Shown: piece after piece, positions 1 to 8,008 of the stretch
Layout of the letters: every line of letters starts with the position of its first letter
Numbering within the stretch: position 1 is the first letter of the stretch
Origin: CAIWXH01 sp964555675
GTDB lineage: Bacteria > Chloroflexota > Chloroflexia > Chloroflexales > Chloroflexaceae
Assembly: GCA_964555675.1 (NCBI GenBank)
Contig: CAZKTU010000068.1
Location: forward strand, 1 to 27,675
Length of the DNA stretch: 27,675 nt
Reading direction: 5' to 3'
Translations under genes and position numbers: made by a program
The notes under the pieces: model-generated
The model's database searches: none
Told to the model about the DNA's origin: nothing
What the model saw: only the letters and a program-made list of their open reading frames with translations

Positions 1-590
1 GCTGGATGCCCCGCTTGAAGATGCCGAAGTCGACCAGCTTGACCACGCCCTCGGGGGTGACCCGAATATTGGCCGGCTTGATGTCGCGGTGGATGATCGG
101 CGGGTGCTGACCGTGCAGGTAGCTCAGCAGGTCGCAGAGCTGGGCCCCGTAGGCGACGATCAGCTGCTCGGAGAGCGGGTTGCGCTTGCGCCCCATCACC
201 TCGTCGAGGCTCTCGCCCGGGATGAACTCCATCACCAGGTAGCCCGAGTCGCCCTCCTCGAACATGTCGTAGTAGCGCGGCAGGTTGGTGTGGCGCAGCG
301 AGGCCAGGGCCTCGAACTCGCGGTGGAAGCCGCGCACCGTCGGCGCCTCGAAGGTCTCTTTCACCGCCACCCGCTCGCCCTCGGCCCCATCGGCGCTGGC
401 CTCGTAGACCGCCCCGAATGTGCCGTGGCCGATCACGCGCGCGATGGTGTAGCGCCCCACCCGCTCGCCCGGGTCGTGCAGGTGGACGGCGAAGCGCAGC
501 GAGCTGCCGCAGCGCTGGCAGACCCTCGCGTCGTCGGGGTTCTCGGCGCCGCAGCCGTTGCCGCTGCGCTGATCCTCGCAGATGAGCATC
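1..590 (-). CDS. Zinc-ribbon serine/threonine protein kinase, N-terminal part (cut by window edge)
   Basis: Reading the minus strand from the ATG at 588-590 gives 196 open codons that run off the left edge, so only the start of the protein is visible. Residues 4-27 form a zinc ribbon (C4, C13, C24, C27). The kinase domain follows: glycine loop GHGTFG at 54-59, the ATP-binding lysine in AVKE at 77, the catalytic loop HRDIKPAN from 167 and DFG at 187-189, so all N-lobe and early C-lobe catalytic residues are present. It should phosphorylate Ser/Thr on unknown targets. AGGAG lies 6 bases upstream of the ATG (597-601), which decides the start. Zinc ribbon plus kinase is a common build in Chloroflexi. 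Whether a membrane segment or sensor domain follows cannot be seen. Confidence 0.9.
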
Positions 591-637
591 GTGCACTCCT
601 CTGATGTGCGCGAGTATCGCGCCAAGTGTACCCGATC

Positions 638-667
638 TTGCGCCCCCCGCAGCAGCCCTGCGCAAGG
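638..667. repeat. Inverted repeat CTTGCGC-N16-GCGCAAG in the divergent upstream region
   Basis: Seven bases at 638-644 are perfectly complementary to 661-667, with 16 bases between. It lies between the start of the minus-strand kinase (590) and the plus-strand comEA promoter (704), so it could be an operator for either, or a short stem-loop. There is no T tract, so a terminator is unlikely. Confidence 0.4.
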
Positions 668-700
668 TTTGTTGCCGTTGCAACCAATAGGCTCGCCAGA

Positions 701-709
701 TGCTATAAT
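701..709 (+). promoter_or_regulatory. Extended -10 promoter (TGC-TATAAT) for the comEA-like gene
   Basis: TGC followed by a perfect TATAAT at 704-709 stands about 80 bases before the comEA-like start codon. No good -35 sits at 17 bases; TTGCAA at 678-683 is 20 bases away. The TGn motif would compensate for that. Confidence 0.6.
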
Positions 710-719
710 GGGGCCGCAC

Positions 720-734
720 GGTGCGCTGCGCACC
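720..734. repeat. Palindrome GGTGCGC-T-GCGCACC just after the predicted transcription start
   Basis: Seven-base arms pair perfectly around a single T. The element would begin about 4 bases after the start point set by the TATAAT at 704-709, the usual place for a repressor operator. It could equally be a chance GC palindrome. Confidence 0.35.
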
Positions 735-790
735 CTTTGGGCCTCACGGGCGGTACATGCGATAGAGCGCCATATCGTGAGGAGGCACCC

Positions 791-1423
791 ATGTCCCAGA
801 GCTCAGCCCTGGGGCGCGCCCTACGGGGGGGCGCGCGCCACCTGCGGCTCGTCGCCGCCGCCGCCTGCTTTCTCCTCGGGGCCCTTGTCCTCGGCCTGGG
901 CCTCGTGGCCCGACCGGCGGCGCCGCCGGATCAAGGGGTCACTCCAGCCCTCGATCTGTTCGAGGCCGCCCCCGCCGCGACCGCAAGTGACGGCCCCGCC
1001 GAGCTGATCGTCTATGTCACGGGCGCTGTGCCGCGCCCAGATGTCTACAGGCTTGCGCCCGGCTCCCGCGTGAAGGACGCCGTGGCCGCTGCCGGCGGCC
1101 TCGGCCCCGACGCCGCCGCCGAGCAGGTCAACCTGGCAGAATCACTGAGCGACGCCGCCCATGTCCACATCCCCGCCGTAGGGGACGTCGGCCCGCCCGC
1201 GCTCGCCGCCGAGGCCTCTGGCCCCGGCCTGATTGACCTGAACACCGCCTCAGAGGCCGACCTCGAGGAGCTGCCGGGCGTCGGGAAGACCCTGGCCGCC
1301 CGGATCGTCGCCCGCCGCGCCGAAGGAGGACCCTTCGCCGCCGTCGAGGATCTGCGCGAGGTGAGCGGCGTCGGCGAGCGGCTCTATGCCCAGATCGCGC
1401 CCCTTGTGACAGTGAAGCGGTAG
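791..1423 (+). CDS. comEA: ComEA-like DNA-binding protein (SLBB + helix-hairpin-helix)
   Basis: 210 residues. The ATG at 791 is preceded by AGGAGG at about 780-785 and is chosen over upstream in-frame starts that lack a ribosome site. A membrane anchor spans about 17-40, followed by an Ala/Pro spacer, an SLBB (soluble-ligand-binding) domain at about 71-128, and a tandem helix-hairpin-helix domain at about 147-208 with the hallmarks LIDLNTA, LPGVGKTLA and VSGVGE. The length and order are those of ComEA, the outer-face double-strand DNA receptor for natural transformation. It would bind incoming DNA non-specifically and hand it to ComEC. No comEC lies next to it here; pyruvate kinase follows after 24 bases, so the two may share a transcript. 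A role in uptake is inferred from the family only. Confidence 0.88.
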   Translation: MSQSSALGRALRGGARHLRLVAAAACFLLGALVLGLGLVARPAAPPDQGVTPALDLFEAAPAATASDGPAELIVYVTGAVPRPDVYRLAPGSRVKDAVAAAGGLGPDAAAEQVNLAESLSDAAHVHIPAVGDVGPPALAAEASGPGLIDLNTASEADLEELPGVGKTLAARIVARRAEGGPFAAVEDLREVSGVGERLYAQIAPLVTVKR

Positions 1424-1447
1424 GATTGTGGAGAGAAAGAGGAGCTG

Positions 1448-2875
1448 ATGCGTCGGACGAAGATCGTGGCCACCCTCGGACCGTCGACTAATACCCCCGA
1501 GCGGATCGCCGGCCTGATCAGGGCCGGGATGAATGTGGCTCGCCTGAACTTTTCCCATGGCACCCACGCCGATCACGCCGCCCGGATCGCGATGGTCCGC
1601 CGCGCCGCCGCCGAGAGCGGCAAGGCGATCGCCATTCTCCAGGACCTCCAGGGCCCCAAGATCCGCACCGGCTCCCTCGAGGGCGGCAAGCCCGTCGAGC
1701 TGGTCGCCGGGGCGGCCTTTCGCATCACCACCGAGAAGGTGATCGGCACCAGCGAGCGGGTCAGCACGACCTACAAGTCCCTCCCCCAGGACGTGCGCCC
1801 CCGCGACCGGGTGCTGCTCTCCGATGGCCTGATCGAGCTGCTCGTCACCTCCAGCGACGGCACCGAGGTGCTCACCGAGGTGGTCCACGGCGGCCGCCTG
1901 AAGGAGCACCAGGGCATCAATCTGCCCGGCGTGCGGGTCAGCGCGCCCGCCGCCACCGAGAAGGATATCGAGGATCTGCGCTTCGGCCTCGAGCAGGGCG
2001 TCGACTATGTCGCCCTCTCGTTCGTGCGCAAGGCCAGCGATATCATGGTGGTCAAGGAGATCATTCGCCAGGCCGGCAAGACCACCCCGGTGATCGCCAA
2101 GATCGAGCGCCCCGAGGCCCTCGATGTGCTGCCCGAGATCCTGGCCACGGTCGAGGGGGTGATGGTCGCCCGCGGCGACCTCGGCGTCGAGATGCCGCCC
2201 GAGCGCGTGCCCCTGGTTCAGAAGCAGATTATCGACGCCGCCAATAGGGCCCTCGTCCCGGTGATCACCGCGACCCAGATGCTCGAGTCGATGATCCAGA
2301 ACCCCCGCCCCACCCGCGCCGAGGCCAGCGATGTGGCCAATGCGATCATCGACGGCTCGGACGCGGTGATGCTCAGCGGCGAGACGGCCGCCGGCGCCTA
2401 CCCGCTCGAGGCGGTGCAGATGATGGCCCTGATCGCCGACTCGATCGAGGGCAACGCCAACTTTAACGGCAGCGACATCGCCATGCCCCGCTGGGCGATC
2501 CCCGAGGTGCAGTCGACCCCGCGCGCCATCGCCGACGCCGCCTGCACCATCGCCCGCGCTCAGTCGGTGCGCGCGATCGCGGTGCTCACCCAGAGCGGCT
2601 CGAGCGCCCGCCTGGTCTCGCACTACCGCCCCCAGGTGCCGATCATCGCCCTCTGCCCCACCGAAGAGACCGCGCGCCGCACGGCCCTCTACTGGGGCGT
2701 GACTCCCATCCTGATCAAGGTCGAGGATCGCCTCGACGAGCTCGAGAAGCAGGTCCAGCTCATCCTGCGCGACCGCGGGATGTGCCAGCGCGGCGACAAC
2801 CTGGTCATGACCGGCGGCCACCCGATCTACTCGTATGGCCCGACCAACTTTCTCAAGGTCATGACCATCGGCTAG
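1448..2875 (+). CDS. pyk: Pyruvate kinase
   Basis: 475 residues, the usual length for bacterial pyruvate kinase. It converts phosphoenolpyruvate and ADP to pyruvate and ATP, the last step of glycolysis, in the cytoplasm. Visible signatures: the N-terminal RTKIVATLGPS and GMNVARLNFSHG, the active-site IAKIERPEAL with its catalytic lysine, the metal-binding VARGDLGVEMP, MLESMI followed by PTRAEASDVANA, and SGETAAG. A C-terminal allosteric-type domain follows from about residue 350 and ends normally. A GAGGAG ribosome site lies just before the ATG. The gene is 24 bases after comEA and is followed by a terminator-like hairpin. Nothing looks odd. Confidence 0.97.
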   Translation: MRRTKIVATLGPSTNTPERIAGLIRAGMNVARLNFSHGTHADHAARIAMVRRAAAESGKAIAILQDLQGPKIRTGSLEGGKPVELVAGAAFRITTEKVIGTSERVSTTYKSLPQDVRPRDRVLLSDGLIELLVTSSDGTEVLTEVVHGGRLKEHQGINLPGVRVSAPAATEKDIEDLRFGLEQGVDYVALSFVRKASDIMVVKEIIRQAGKTTPVIAKIERPEALDVLPEILATVEGVMVARGDLGVEMPPERVPLVQKQIIDAANRALVPVITATQMLESMIQNPRPTRAEASDVANAIIDGSDAVMLSGETAAGAYPLEAVQMMALIADSIEGNANFNGSDIAMPRWAIPEVQSTPRAIADAACTIARAQSVRAIAVLTQSGSSARLVSHYRPQVPIIALCPTEETARRTALYWGVTPILIKVEDRLDELEKQVQLILRDRGMCQRGDNLVMTGGHPIYSYGPTNFLKVMTIG

Positions 2876-2894
2876 AGCGGTCTGCCAGGCAACT

Positions 2895-2926
2895 GCGCCC
2901 TCTCTCCCCCAAGGGACAGAGGGCGC
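2895..2926 (+). terminator. Terminator-like hairpin after pyk
   Basis: A perfect 9-bp stem, GCGCCCTCT at 2895-2903 with AGAGGGCGC at 2918-2926, and further inner pairing (TCCC with GGGA). It begins 20 bases after the pyk stop. There is no T run after it; the next bases are the -35 of the following gene, so termination may be partial. Confidence 0.6.
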
Positions 2927-2927
2927 C

Positions 2928-2956
2928 TTGACACCCCCCCCGCGTGATGCTACCCT
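2928..2956 (+). promoter_or_regulatory. Sigma-70-type promoter for the cobalamin-binding protein gene
   Basis: TTGACA at 2928-2933, a 17-base spacer and TACCCT at 2951-2956, with TGC directly before the -10. The start point would be near 2963, about 30 bases before the ATG at 2993. It abuts the pyk hairpin. Confidence 0.7.
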
Positions 2957-2992
2957 GTACCCGTTGACGGCCGCCGCCAGGGAGAACCGCGG

Positions 2993-3916
2993 ATGCGTAT
3001 TGTCTCGCTCCTTCCCAGCACGACGGAGATCGCCTTCGCCCTCGGGCTTGGCGATGATGTAGTTGCCGTCACGCACGAGTGTGACTATCCGCCCGAGGTT
3101 CGCAGGCGCCCGGTGATTACCAGCAGCGCTCTCGACCATAGCGCGGCCAGCTCCGAGGAGATCGACGCCGCTGTCCGCGGCCAACTCCGCGACAACCTTT
3201 CTATCTATCGACTCGACACTGCTCTGCTCGCCGAGCTCAGCCCCGACCTCATCCTGACCCAGGCCCTCTGCGAGGTCTGCGCCGTCTCCTTCGAGCTGGT
3301 CGAGCGGGCCGTGGCCGAGGTCGGCGGCGAGCCCACGGTGCTCTCCCTCGAGCCCACCGACCTCGACGGGATCCTCGGCAGCATCCTGGCCGTCGGCAAC
3401 GCCACGGGCCGCCGCGAGCAGGCCTTCGCCCTCGTCGCCGAGCTGCGCGCCCGCGTCGAGCGCGTGCGCGCGGTCGCCGCCGCCCTGCCGCAGCGCCCCC
3501 GCGTCGCCTGCCTCGAGTGGTACGACCCGCCCTTCGGGCCAGGGCACTGGCTCCCCGAGTTGGTCGAGATCGCGGGCGGCCGGCCAGGCCTCGGCCAGGC
3601 CGGCGAGCCCTCGCGGCGCATCCAGTGGGGCGAGGTGATCGCCTTCGCGCCCGAGGTGATTATCCTCACCCCGTGCGGCTTCGACCTCGAGCGGGCCGTC
3701 AGCGAGGCCGAGGCGATCCTGCCCCACAGGCCCGGCTGGTCGGCCCTGCCCGCCGTGCGCGCCGGGCGCGTCTATGCGGTCGACGGCAATAGCTTCTTCA
3801 GCCGCCCTGGCCCGCGCATCGTCGATAGCCTCGAGTTGCTCGCGCGCCTGATCCACCCCGAGCAGTTCGCCGGGTGGGGCCCCGCCGAGGGCGCTCGCCC
3901 CGTCTCATTTGACTAA
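2993..3916 (+). CDS. Cobalamin / iron-chelate binding protein of the BtuF fold
   Basis: 307 residues starting with MRIVSLLPSTTEIAFALGLG, the classic opening of periplasmic-binding-like proteins of the BtuF/FepB class III fold. Further family features are HECDYPPEV, LILTQALCEVCAVS, the ECF/BtuF-like CLEWYDPPFGPGHWLPEL and VYAVDGNSFFSRPGPR. No signal peptide or lipobox is present, so this belongs to the cytoplasmic-looking cobalamin-binding family often found outside a transporter operon. No BtuC or BtuD permease gene is nearby. It may bind cobalamin or a related tetrapyrrole/metal chelate, but the ligand cannot be read from the sequence. Its own promoter lies just upstream. Confidence 0.85.
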   Translation: MRIVSLLPSTTEIAFALGLGDDVVAVTHECDYPPEVRRRPVITSSALDHSAASSEEIDAAVRGQLRDNLSIYRLDTALLAELSPDLILTQALCEVCAVSFELVERAVAEVGGEPTVLSLEPTDLDGILGSILAVGNATGRREQAFALVAELRARVERVRAVAAALPQRPRVACLEWYDPPFGPGHWLPELVEIAGGRPGLGQAGEPSRRIQWGEVIAFAPEVIILTPCGFDLERAVSEAEAILPHRPGWSALPAVRAGRVYAVDGNSFFSRPGPRIVDSLELLARLIHPEQFAGWGPAEGARPVSFD

Positions 3917-4015
3917 CCCAGGATGTCCTATGTCCAGCCCGCGGCAGCAGCGTGAACCAGACCCCCTCGGCCCACAGACCACGGCCTTCGTATCAGGACG
4001 GACGGAGTTGGCGCT

Positions 4016-5821
4016 ATGACCCATAATGAGCCCACAATCGCCAGCATCCTGCGCCGGCTCGCCGGGCAGTACGACGGCCCGGTCGACGAGCGCCGCGTGC
4101 TCGAGCGTGTACTGGAGCAGCGCCCTAGCAGCGCCAAGAACCCCTACGCAACTATCCGCGAGCGCCTGCGCTGGGACGGGCTGACCCTCGGCTGGCTCCG
4201 CCTCAGCCGTAGCCAGCTCGTGCCTCTGCGCGTCGCCCTCCAGGGCCTGCGCTTCCGCTGCCTGCCCCGCCCTCGCGACGTCGAGGCCGGCCTGCTGCCC
4301 CTCGTCCATCTGCAGCCCTTCGCCGGCCTGCGCAGCTACGAGTGTACCCTGCGCGACAGCGCCGGCGCGACGATGCCCTTCGTCGACCTCGACAACGAGA
4401 CCGCCCGCGAAGCCGCCCTGCCCGCCTTCGACCTGCGGGCCTGGTATGCGCGCTCGGGCTTTCGCCCCGGCGACAGCATCGCCGTCACCATCGTCACCGC
4501 CGAGCCCCTCGTGCTGCTGATCGAGCGCGAGCGGCGCGACGAGTTCCGCGCCGGCGCCGTCGCCCAGCAGGACGCCGAGCTGCTCGAGGCCATCGTCGAG
4601 CGCGTGCGCCGCTCGCAGGCCGCCCTCGTCCCCTGCGACGAGGTCGTGCTGCCGATCTTCGCCTCGGCCCCTTGGCGCGCCGCCTACCCCGGCAGCCCCT
4701 GGCAGCACCTGGTCATGGGCGACGGCCGCCTGCAGCTCGTCGACGATATCTTCCTCACCAGCCAGCGCCTCGCCTCGCTGCACCTCTTCGGCTCCGACGA
4801 GGTCTTCGAGGCCGTCGCCGGCCCCGAGCGCGACCCCCATAGCGCCGACGCCGCCCTCCTCGGCGAGATCGATTCGCTCCAGCGCGAGCTGCGCCGCGCC
4901 CGCGCCAACGACGCCGAGGCCGGCCTCTGGAGCGGCCAGGTCCAGCGGGCTTCGGCCGCCTTCGGCGCCGTCGACGACGAGCTCACCCCCAGGCCCCTCT
5001 TCGGCGGCCTCGACGATATCTCCGAGGGCAACTGGGAAGTCGACGAGCCCTGGGACCCCGCCGGCGCCTTCGACGAGGAGGAGATCGACCCCGCCGATCC
5101 GGCCACGCTGATCGCCGCCCGCGACCGCATGCTCGAGCTCCTCCCCGTCGAGGATGTCGCCCGCCTCAACGAGGCCCGCCCCGACGAGGCCGAGCTGATC
5201 ATCGCCGGCCACCTGAATATGCTCCTCGCGCGCGCCCCCGAGCTCTTCCCGCGCATCGACCTCATCCCCCCCGACGATGACGACGCCCCCTCCCTCGACT
5301 CGACCCTCTCGGTCGACTGGCAGGAGGCCTGGGACGACGACGATGTCGACGACCTCGGCGACGATATGGAGGACGAGGAGACGAGCGACGCCTTCGCCCG
5401 CAGCGGCGACCTGATCGGCCAGTTCCACGACTACTTGCTCGAGATGGGCAAGAGCGAGGCGACCGCCCGCGTGCGCGCTCGCGCCCTCAATGTCTACGCC
5501 GACTTCCTGGCCTCCTACTACGGCCGCAGCCTCGCCGAGGGCGACTACGCCACCCTCGACGAGTGCCTCTTCTATTACTACCCGCGCCGGATCATGAACA
5601 CCTCGGCGCGCCAGGTGCGCGAGATCTGCACGGCCCTCAAGCAGTTCTACGCCTTCCTCAAGCAGCGCGGCGTGGTCGGCGACGACCGCTTCGCCGAGGC
5701 CCTCTGGCGTCGCCGCGACCAGGCCGCCAACGTGGTCGAGATCTACGAGCGCATCTCGAGCGAATCGCCCAGCTTCGAGCTGCTCTTCGAGCGCCTGTTC
5801 CAGCCGTACACCGAAGCGTGA
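4016..5821 (+). CDS. Uncharacterised 601-residue protein with acidic linker and integrase-like SAM domain
   Basis: I do not recognise the whole protein. The N-terminus (about 5-75) is helical and basic (…NPYATIRERLRWDG) and could be a winged-helix or HARE-HTH-like fold. The middle (about 75-330) looks alpha/beta with no motif I can name. About 330-460 is strongly acidic, with Asp/Glu runs such as PPDDDDAP and DDDDVDD. The end (about 465-560) resembles the N-terminal core-binding domain of tyrosine recombinases: LIGQFHDYLLEMGKSEATAR, then YADFLASYYG and KQFYAFLKQRGVV. The catalytic R-HxxR-Y domain is absent. GGAG lies 8 or so bases before the ATG. It ends 37 bases before a Ser/Thr kinase gene and may share its transcript. 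DNA binding is a guess from the terminal domain. Confidence 0.85.
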   Translation: MTHNEPTIASILRRLAGQYDGPVDERRVLERVLEQRPSSAKNPYATIRERLRWDGLTLGWLRLSRSQLVPLRVALQGLRFRCLPRPRDVEAGLLPLVHLQPFAGLRSYECTLRDSAGATMPFVDLDNETAREAALPAFDLRAWYARSGFRPGDSIAVTIVTAEPLVLLIERERRDEFRAGAVAQQDAELLEAIVERVRRSQAALVPCDEVVLPIFASAPWRAAYPGSPWQHLVMGDGRLQLVDDIFLTSQRLASLHLFGSDEVFEAVAGPERDPHSADAALLGEIDSLQRELRRARANDAEAGLWSGQVQRASAAFGAVDDELTPRPLFGGLDDISEGNWEVDEPWDPAGAFDEEEIDPADPATLIAARDRMLELLPVEDVARLNEARPDEAELIIAGHLNMLLARAPELFPRIDLIPPDDDDAPSLDSTLSVDWQEAWDDDDVDDLGDDMEDEETSDAFARSGDLIGQFHDYLLEMGKSEATARVRARALNVYADFLASYYGRSLAEGDYATLDECLFYYYPRRIMNTSARQVREICTALKQFYAFLKQRGVVGDDRFAEALWRRRDQAANVVEIYERISSESPSFELLFERLFQPYTEA

Positions 5822-5858
5822 GGCGCGGGGCCTGAGGGCCGCGCCCACGCCCCAGACA

Positions 5859-7901
5859 ATGCAGCTTCAACCCGGCACGCTCCTCCAGGGTCGCTATCGC
5901 GTCGACGGCCTGATCGCCCAGGGGGGCATGGGCGCGGTCTACCGGGCTGTCGACGAGCGCCTCGGCAATAGCGTCGCCCTCAAGCAGACCCTCATGGGCG
6001 ACCCCGCCCTCAGGGCCGCCTTCGAGCGCGAGGCCCGGCTGCTCGCCGGCCTGCAGCACCCCGCCCTGCCCGTGGTCAGCGACCATTTCGCCGAGGACGG
6101 CGGCCAGTTCCTGGTCATGCAGTACATCCCCGGCGACGACCTTGCCGCGCTCCTGCGCGCCCGCGGCGCGCCCTTCCCCGCCCCCCAGGTCATGGCCTGG
6201 GCCGACGAGATCCTCGACGCCCTAAGCTACCTCCACGCCCGCCAGCCCCCGGTTATCCACCGCGACATCAAGCCCCAGAACCTCAAGCTGGCCCCCCACG
6301 GCGGCGTCGTCGTGCTCGACTTCGGCCTCGCCAAGGGCGCCGGCGGCCCCAGCGTCGGCCCGAGCCCCAGCCTCTACGGCTATACACCTCAGTACGCGCC
6401 CATCGAGCAGATCCAGGGCAGCGGCACCGACGCCCGCAGCGACCTCTACAGCCTCGCCGCCACCCTCGCCGAGCTGCTCACCGGCCAGGCCCCGCCCGAT
6501 GCCCTCACCCGCGCCGCCGCCGCCGTCCGGGGCGAGTCCGACCCGCTGCGCCCGTTGCATGAGTTGAATCCAATGGTGCCGCCGCACGCGTCCGCCGTGC
6601 TTGGGCGGGCCCTCGCGCTCAATCCGGCTCTGCGCCCGCCCTCGGCCGCGGCCATGCGAGCTGACCTGAGGTCTGTCGTGCCGTCCCAGGCCGCCGCTCA
6701 CTCCGGCGGGGGCCAGGCCGCCCGGCCCACCCTCCCCGTCACGGCGCCTCCCGCCGCCCCTGTCGGGGCGGACCAGGGCGCCGCCACCGGCCCCACCGTC
6801 GCCCTGGCCCGGCCCGCGCGGCGCCCCCTGCCGATCATGTTCGCCCTCGCCGCCCTGGGCCTGCTGCTGGCCCTCGCCGGCGGCGCCTTGCTCGCCGTCC
6901 GCGCCCCCGCCGGCACCGCCCCCGCCGGGGCCGCCGGCGAGGCGACCGTGGCCCCCGCGCCCCCGGCCCGCGGCGCCAGCTTCGCCGACCCCGTGCCCTA
7001 CGGCCAGACGGGCGCCTACGGGCCCCTGGCCCTGCGCGTGCTCGACACCCAGCGCGGCCGCGAAGCCTGGAACAGCATGCGCAAGGCCAACCAGTTCAAC
7101 GACCCGCCCCCGACCGGCTACGAGTACTTCCTCGTCAAGCTCGCCCTCGAGGCCGCCGCCGAGGCCCCCCCGCTCTACGTGCGCCTGGCCGGCGAGCGCA
7201 GGGTGCTCTACCGCTCAGGGGGCGTCTCGCCCGCGGCGCTCCCCGAGGCCATGGCCGCCGGGCAGCGCGCCGAGGCCTGGGTGCCCTTCGTCGTCGTCGC
7301 CGACGAGGCCGACCTCGTGCTGCATATCGACACGGTGGCCTCGGGCGTTCAGCTCGCGCCCCTGCACATGGCCGCCGACGAGGGCGCCCGCCTCGCGCCC
7401 GACCCGGCCATCGAGCAGATCCTCCCCGACGAGCGCGGGGTGCGCCACAGCCAGCCCGCCCCCCTGGGCCAGACGGTCGTCGCCGAGGACTACGAGCTGA
7501 CCCTGCTTGAAGTTCGCCGCGGCCCCGCCGCCCTCGAGGCCCTGGTCGCGAACTACGCCGACGTCAAGCGCCCGCAGGCGGGGCACGAGTACGCCCTGGC
7601 CCGCCTACGGGTGCGCTACATCGGCGACGGCGGCGCGATCGGCTGGGCCAGCCTGGGGCCCAGCGACGTCTCTGTGGCCCGCACCGGCGCCGCCGACCCG
7701 GCCGACGGGGCCATCGACCACCCCGCGGTCTACGTGCTGCCCGACGACCTGCCCGCGCTCGATGTGCTGCTGCTGCCCGCCGGTCAGGCCGAAGGCTGGA
7801 CCGTCCTCGAGCTGCCCATTGGCGCGCGCGATGTGGCCATGGTCTTCAGCCCCGGCTTCGACCCCAACGGCCTCAACACCCGCTACCTGGCCCTCGAGTA
7901 G
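5859..7901 (+). CDS. Membrane Ser/Thr protein kinase with duplicated extracytoplasmic module
   Basis: 680 residues. The kinase domain fills about 10-270: glycine loop AQGGMGAVY at 20-28, ATP-binding K42, catalytic HRDIKPQN with D136, DFG at 154-156, and the APIEQ equivalent of APE at 180-184. A Pro/Ala linker leads to one membrane helix at about 325-347. Outside the cell are two related beta-rich modules, about 374-520 and 530-680. Both open with the pattern P-x-GQT/Y-xx-L-x-VL-xx-RG and contain G-Y/H-E-Y-xx-x-L-x-L, as in DUF4352-type domains. The usual PASTA repeats are missing. No clear ribosome site precedes the ATG, and the previous gene ends 37 bases upstream. The protein should sense something at the cell surface; the signal is unknown. 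Confidence 0.9.
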   Translation: MQLQPGTLLQGRYRVDGLIAQGGMGAVYRAVDERLGNSVALKQTLMGDPALRAAFEREARLLAGLQHPALPVVSDHFAEDGGQFLVMQYIPGDDLAALLRARGAPFPAPQVMAWADEILDALSYLHARQPPVIHRDIKPQNLKLAPHGGVVVLDFGLAKGAGGPSVGPSPSLYGYTPQYAPIEQIQGSGTDARSDLYSLAATLAELLTGQAPPDALTRAAAAVRGESDPLRPLHELNPMVPPHASAVLGRALALNPALRPPSAAAMRADLRSVVPSQAAAHSGGGQAARPTLPVTAPPAAPVGADQGAATGPTVALARPARRPLPIMFALAALGLLLALAGGALLAVRAPAGTAPAGAAGEATVAPAPPARGASFADPVPYGQTGAYGPLALRVLDTQRGREAWNSMRKANQFNDPPPTGYEYFLVKLALEAAAEAPPLYVRLAGERRVLYRSGGVSPAALPEAMAAGQRAEAWVPFVVVADEADLVLHIDTVASGVQLAPLHMAADEGARLAPDPAIEQILPDERGVRHSQPAPLGQTVVAEDYELTLLEVRRGPAALEALVANYADVKRPQAGHEYALARLRVRYIGDGGAIGWASLGPSDVSVARTGAADPADGAIDHPAVYVLPDDLPALDVLLLPAGQAEGWTVLELPIGARDVAMVFSPGFDPNGLNTRYLALE

Positions 7902-7961
7902 CCCCGGCTGTTATTGCGCCTCGGCCGGCTCATGCGCGACACCTGTCTCGGCACGAGCAGG

Positions 7962-7967
7962 TATAAT
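7962..7967 (+). promoter_or_regulatory. Possible -10 element TATAAT before the dipeptidase gene
   Basis: A perfect TATAAT about 40 bases before the ATG at 8009, in a short gene-free gap. The best -35 candidate (GCGACA, 7936-7941) is 20 bases upstream and weak, and there is no TGn. Confidence 0.45.
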
Positions 7968-8008
7968 TCGCGTATACGTGACCCACCTGCGCATAGAAAG
8001 CAGCCCCG

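Noticed and set aside
1250..3856. 868-codon open frame on the minus strand
   Set aside because: It lies antisense to comEA, pyk and the cobalamin-binding gene, which have clear family motifs. Long antisense frames are expected at this G+C content, and its composition (His/Gly/Asp/Ala) is that of a shadow.
3905..5848. 647-codon open frame on the minus strand
   Set aside because: Antisense of the 601-residue gene on the plus strand, which has a ribosome site and normal coding composition.
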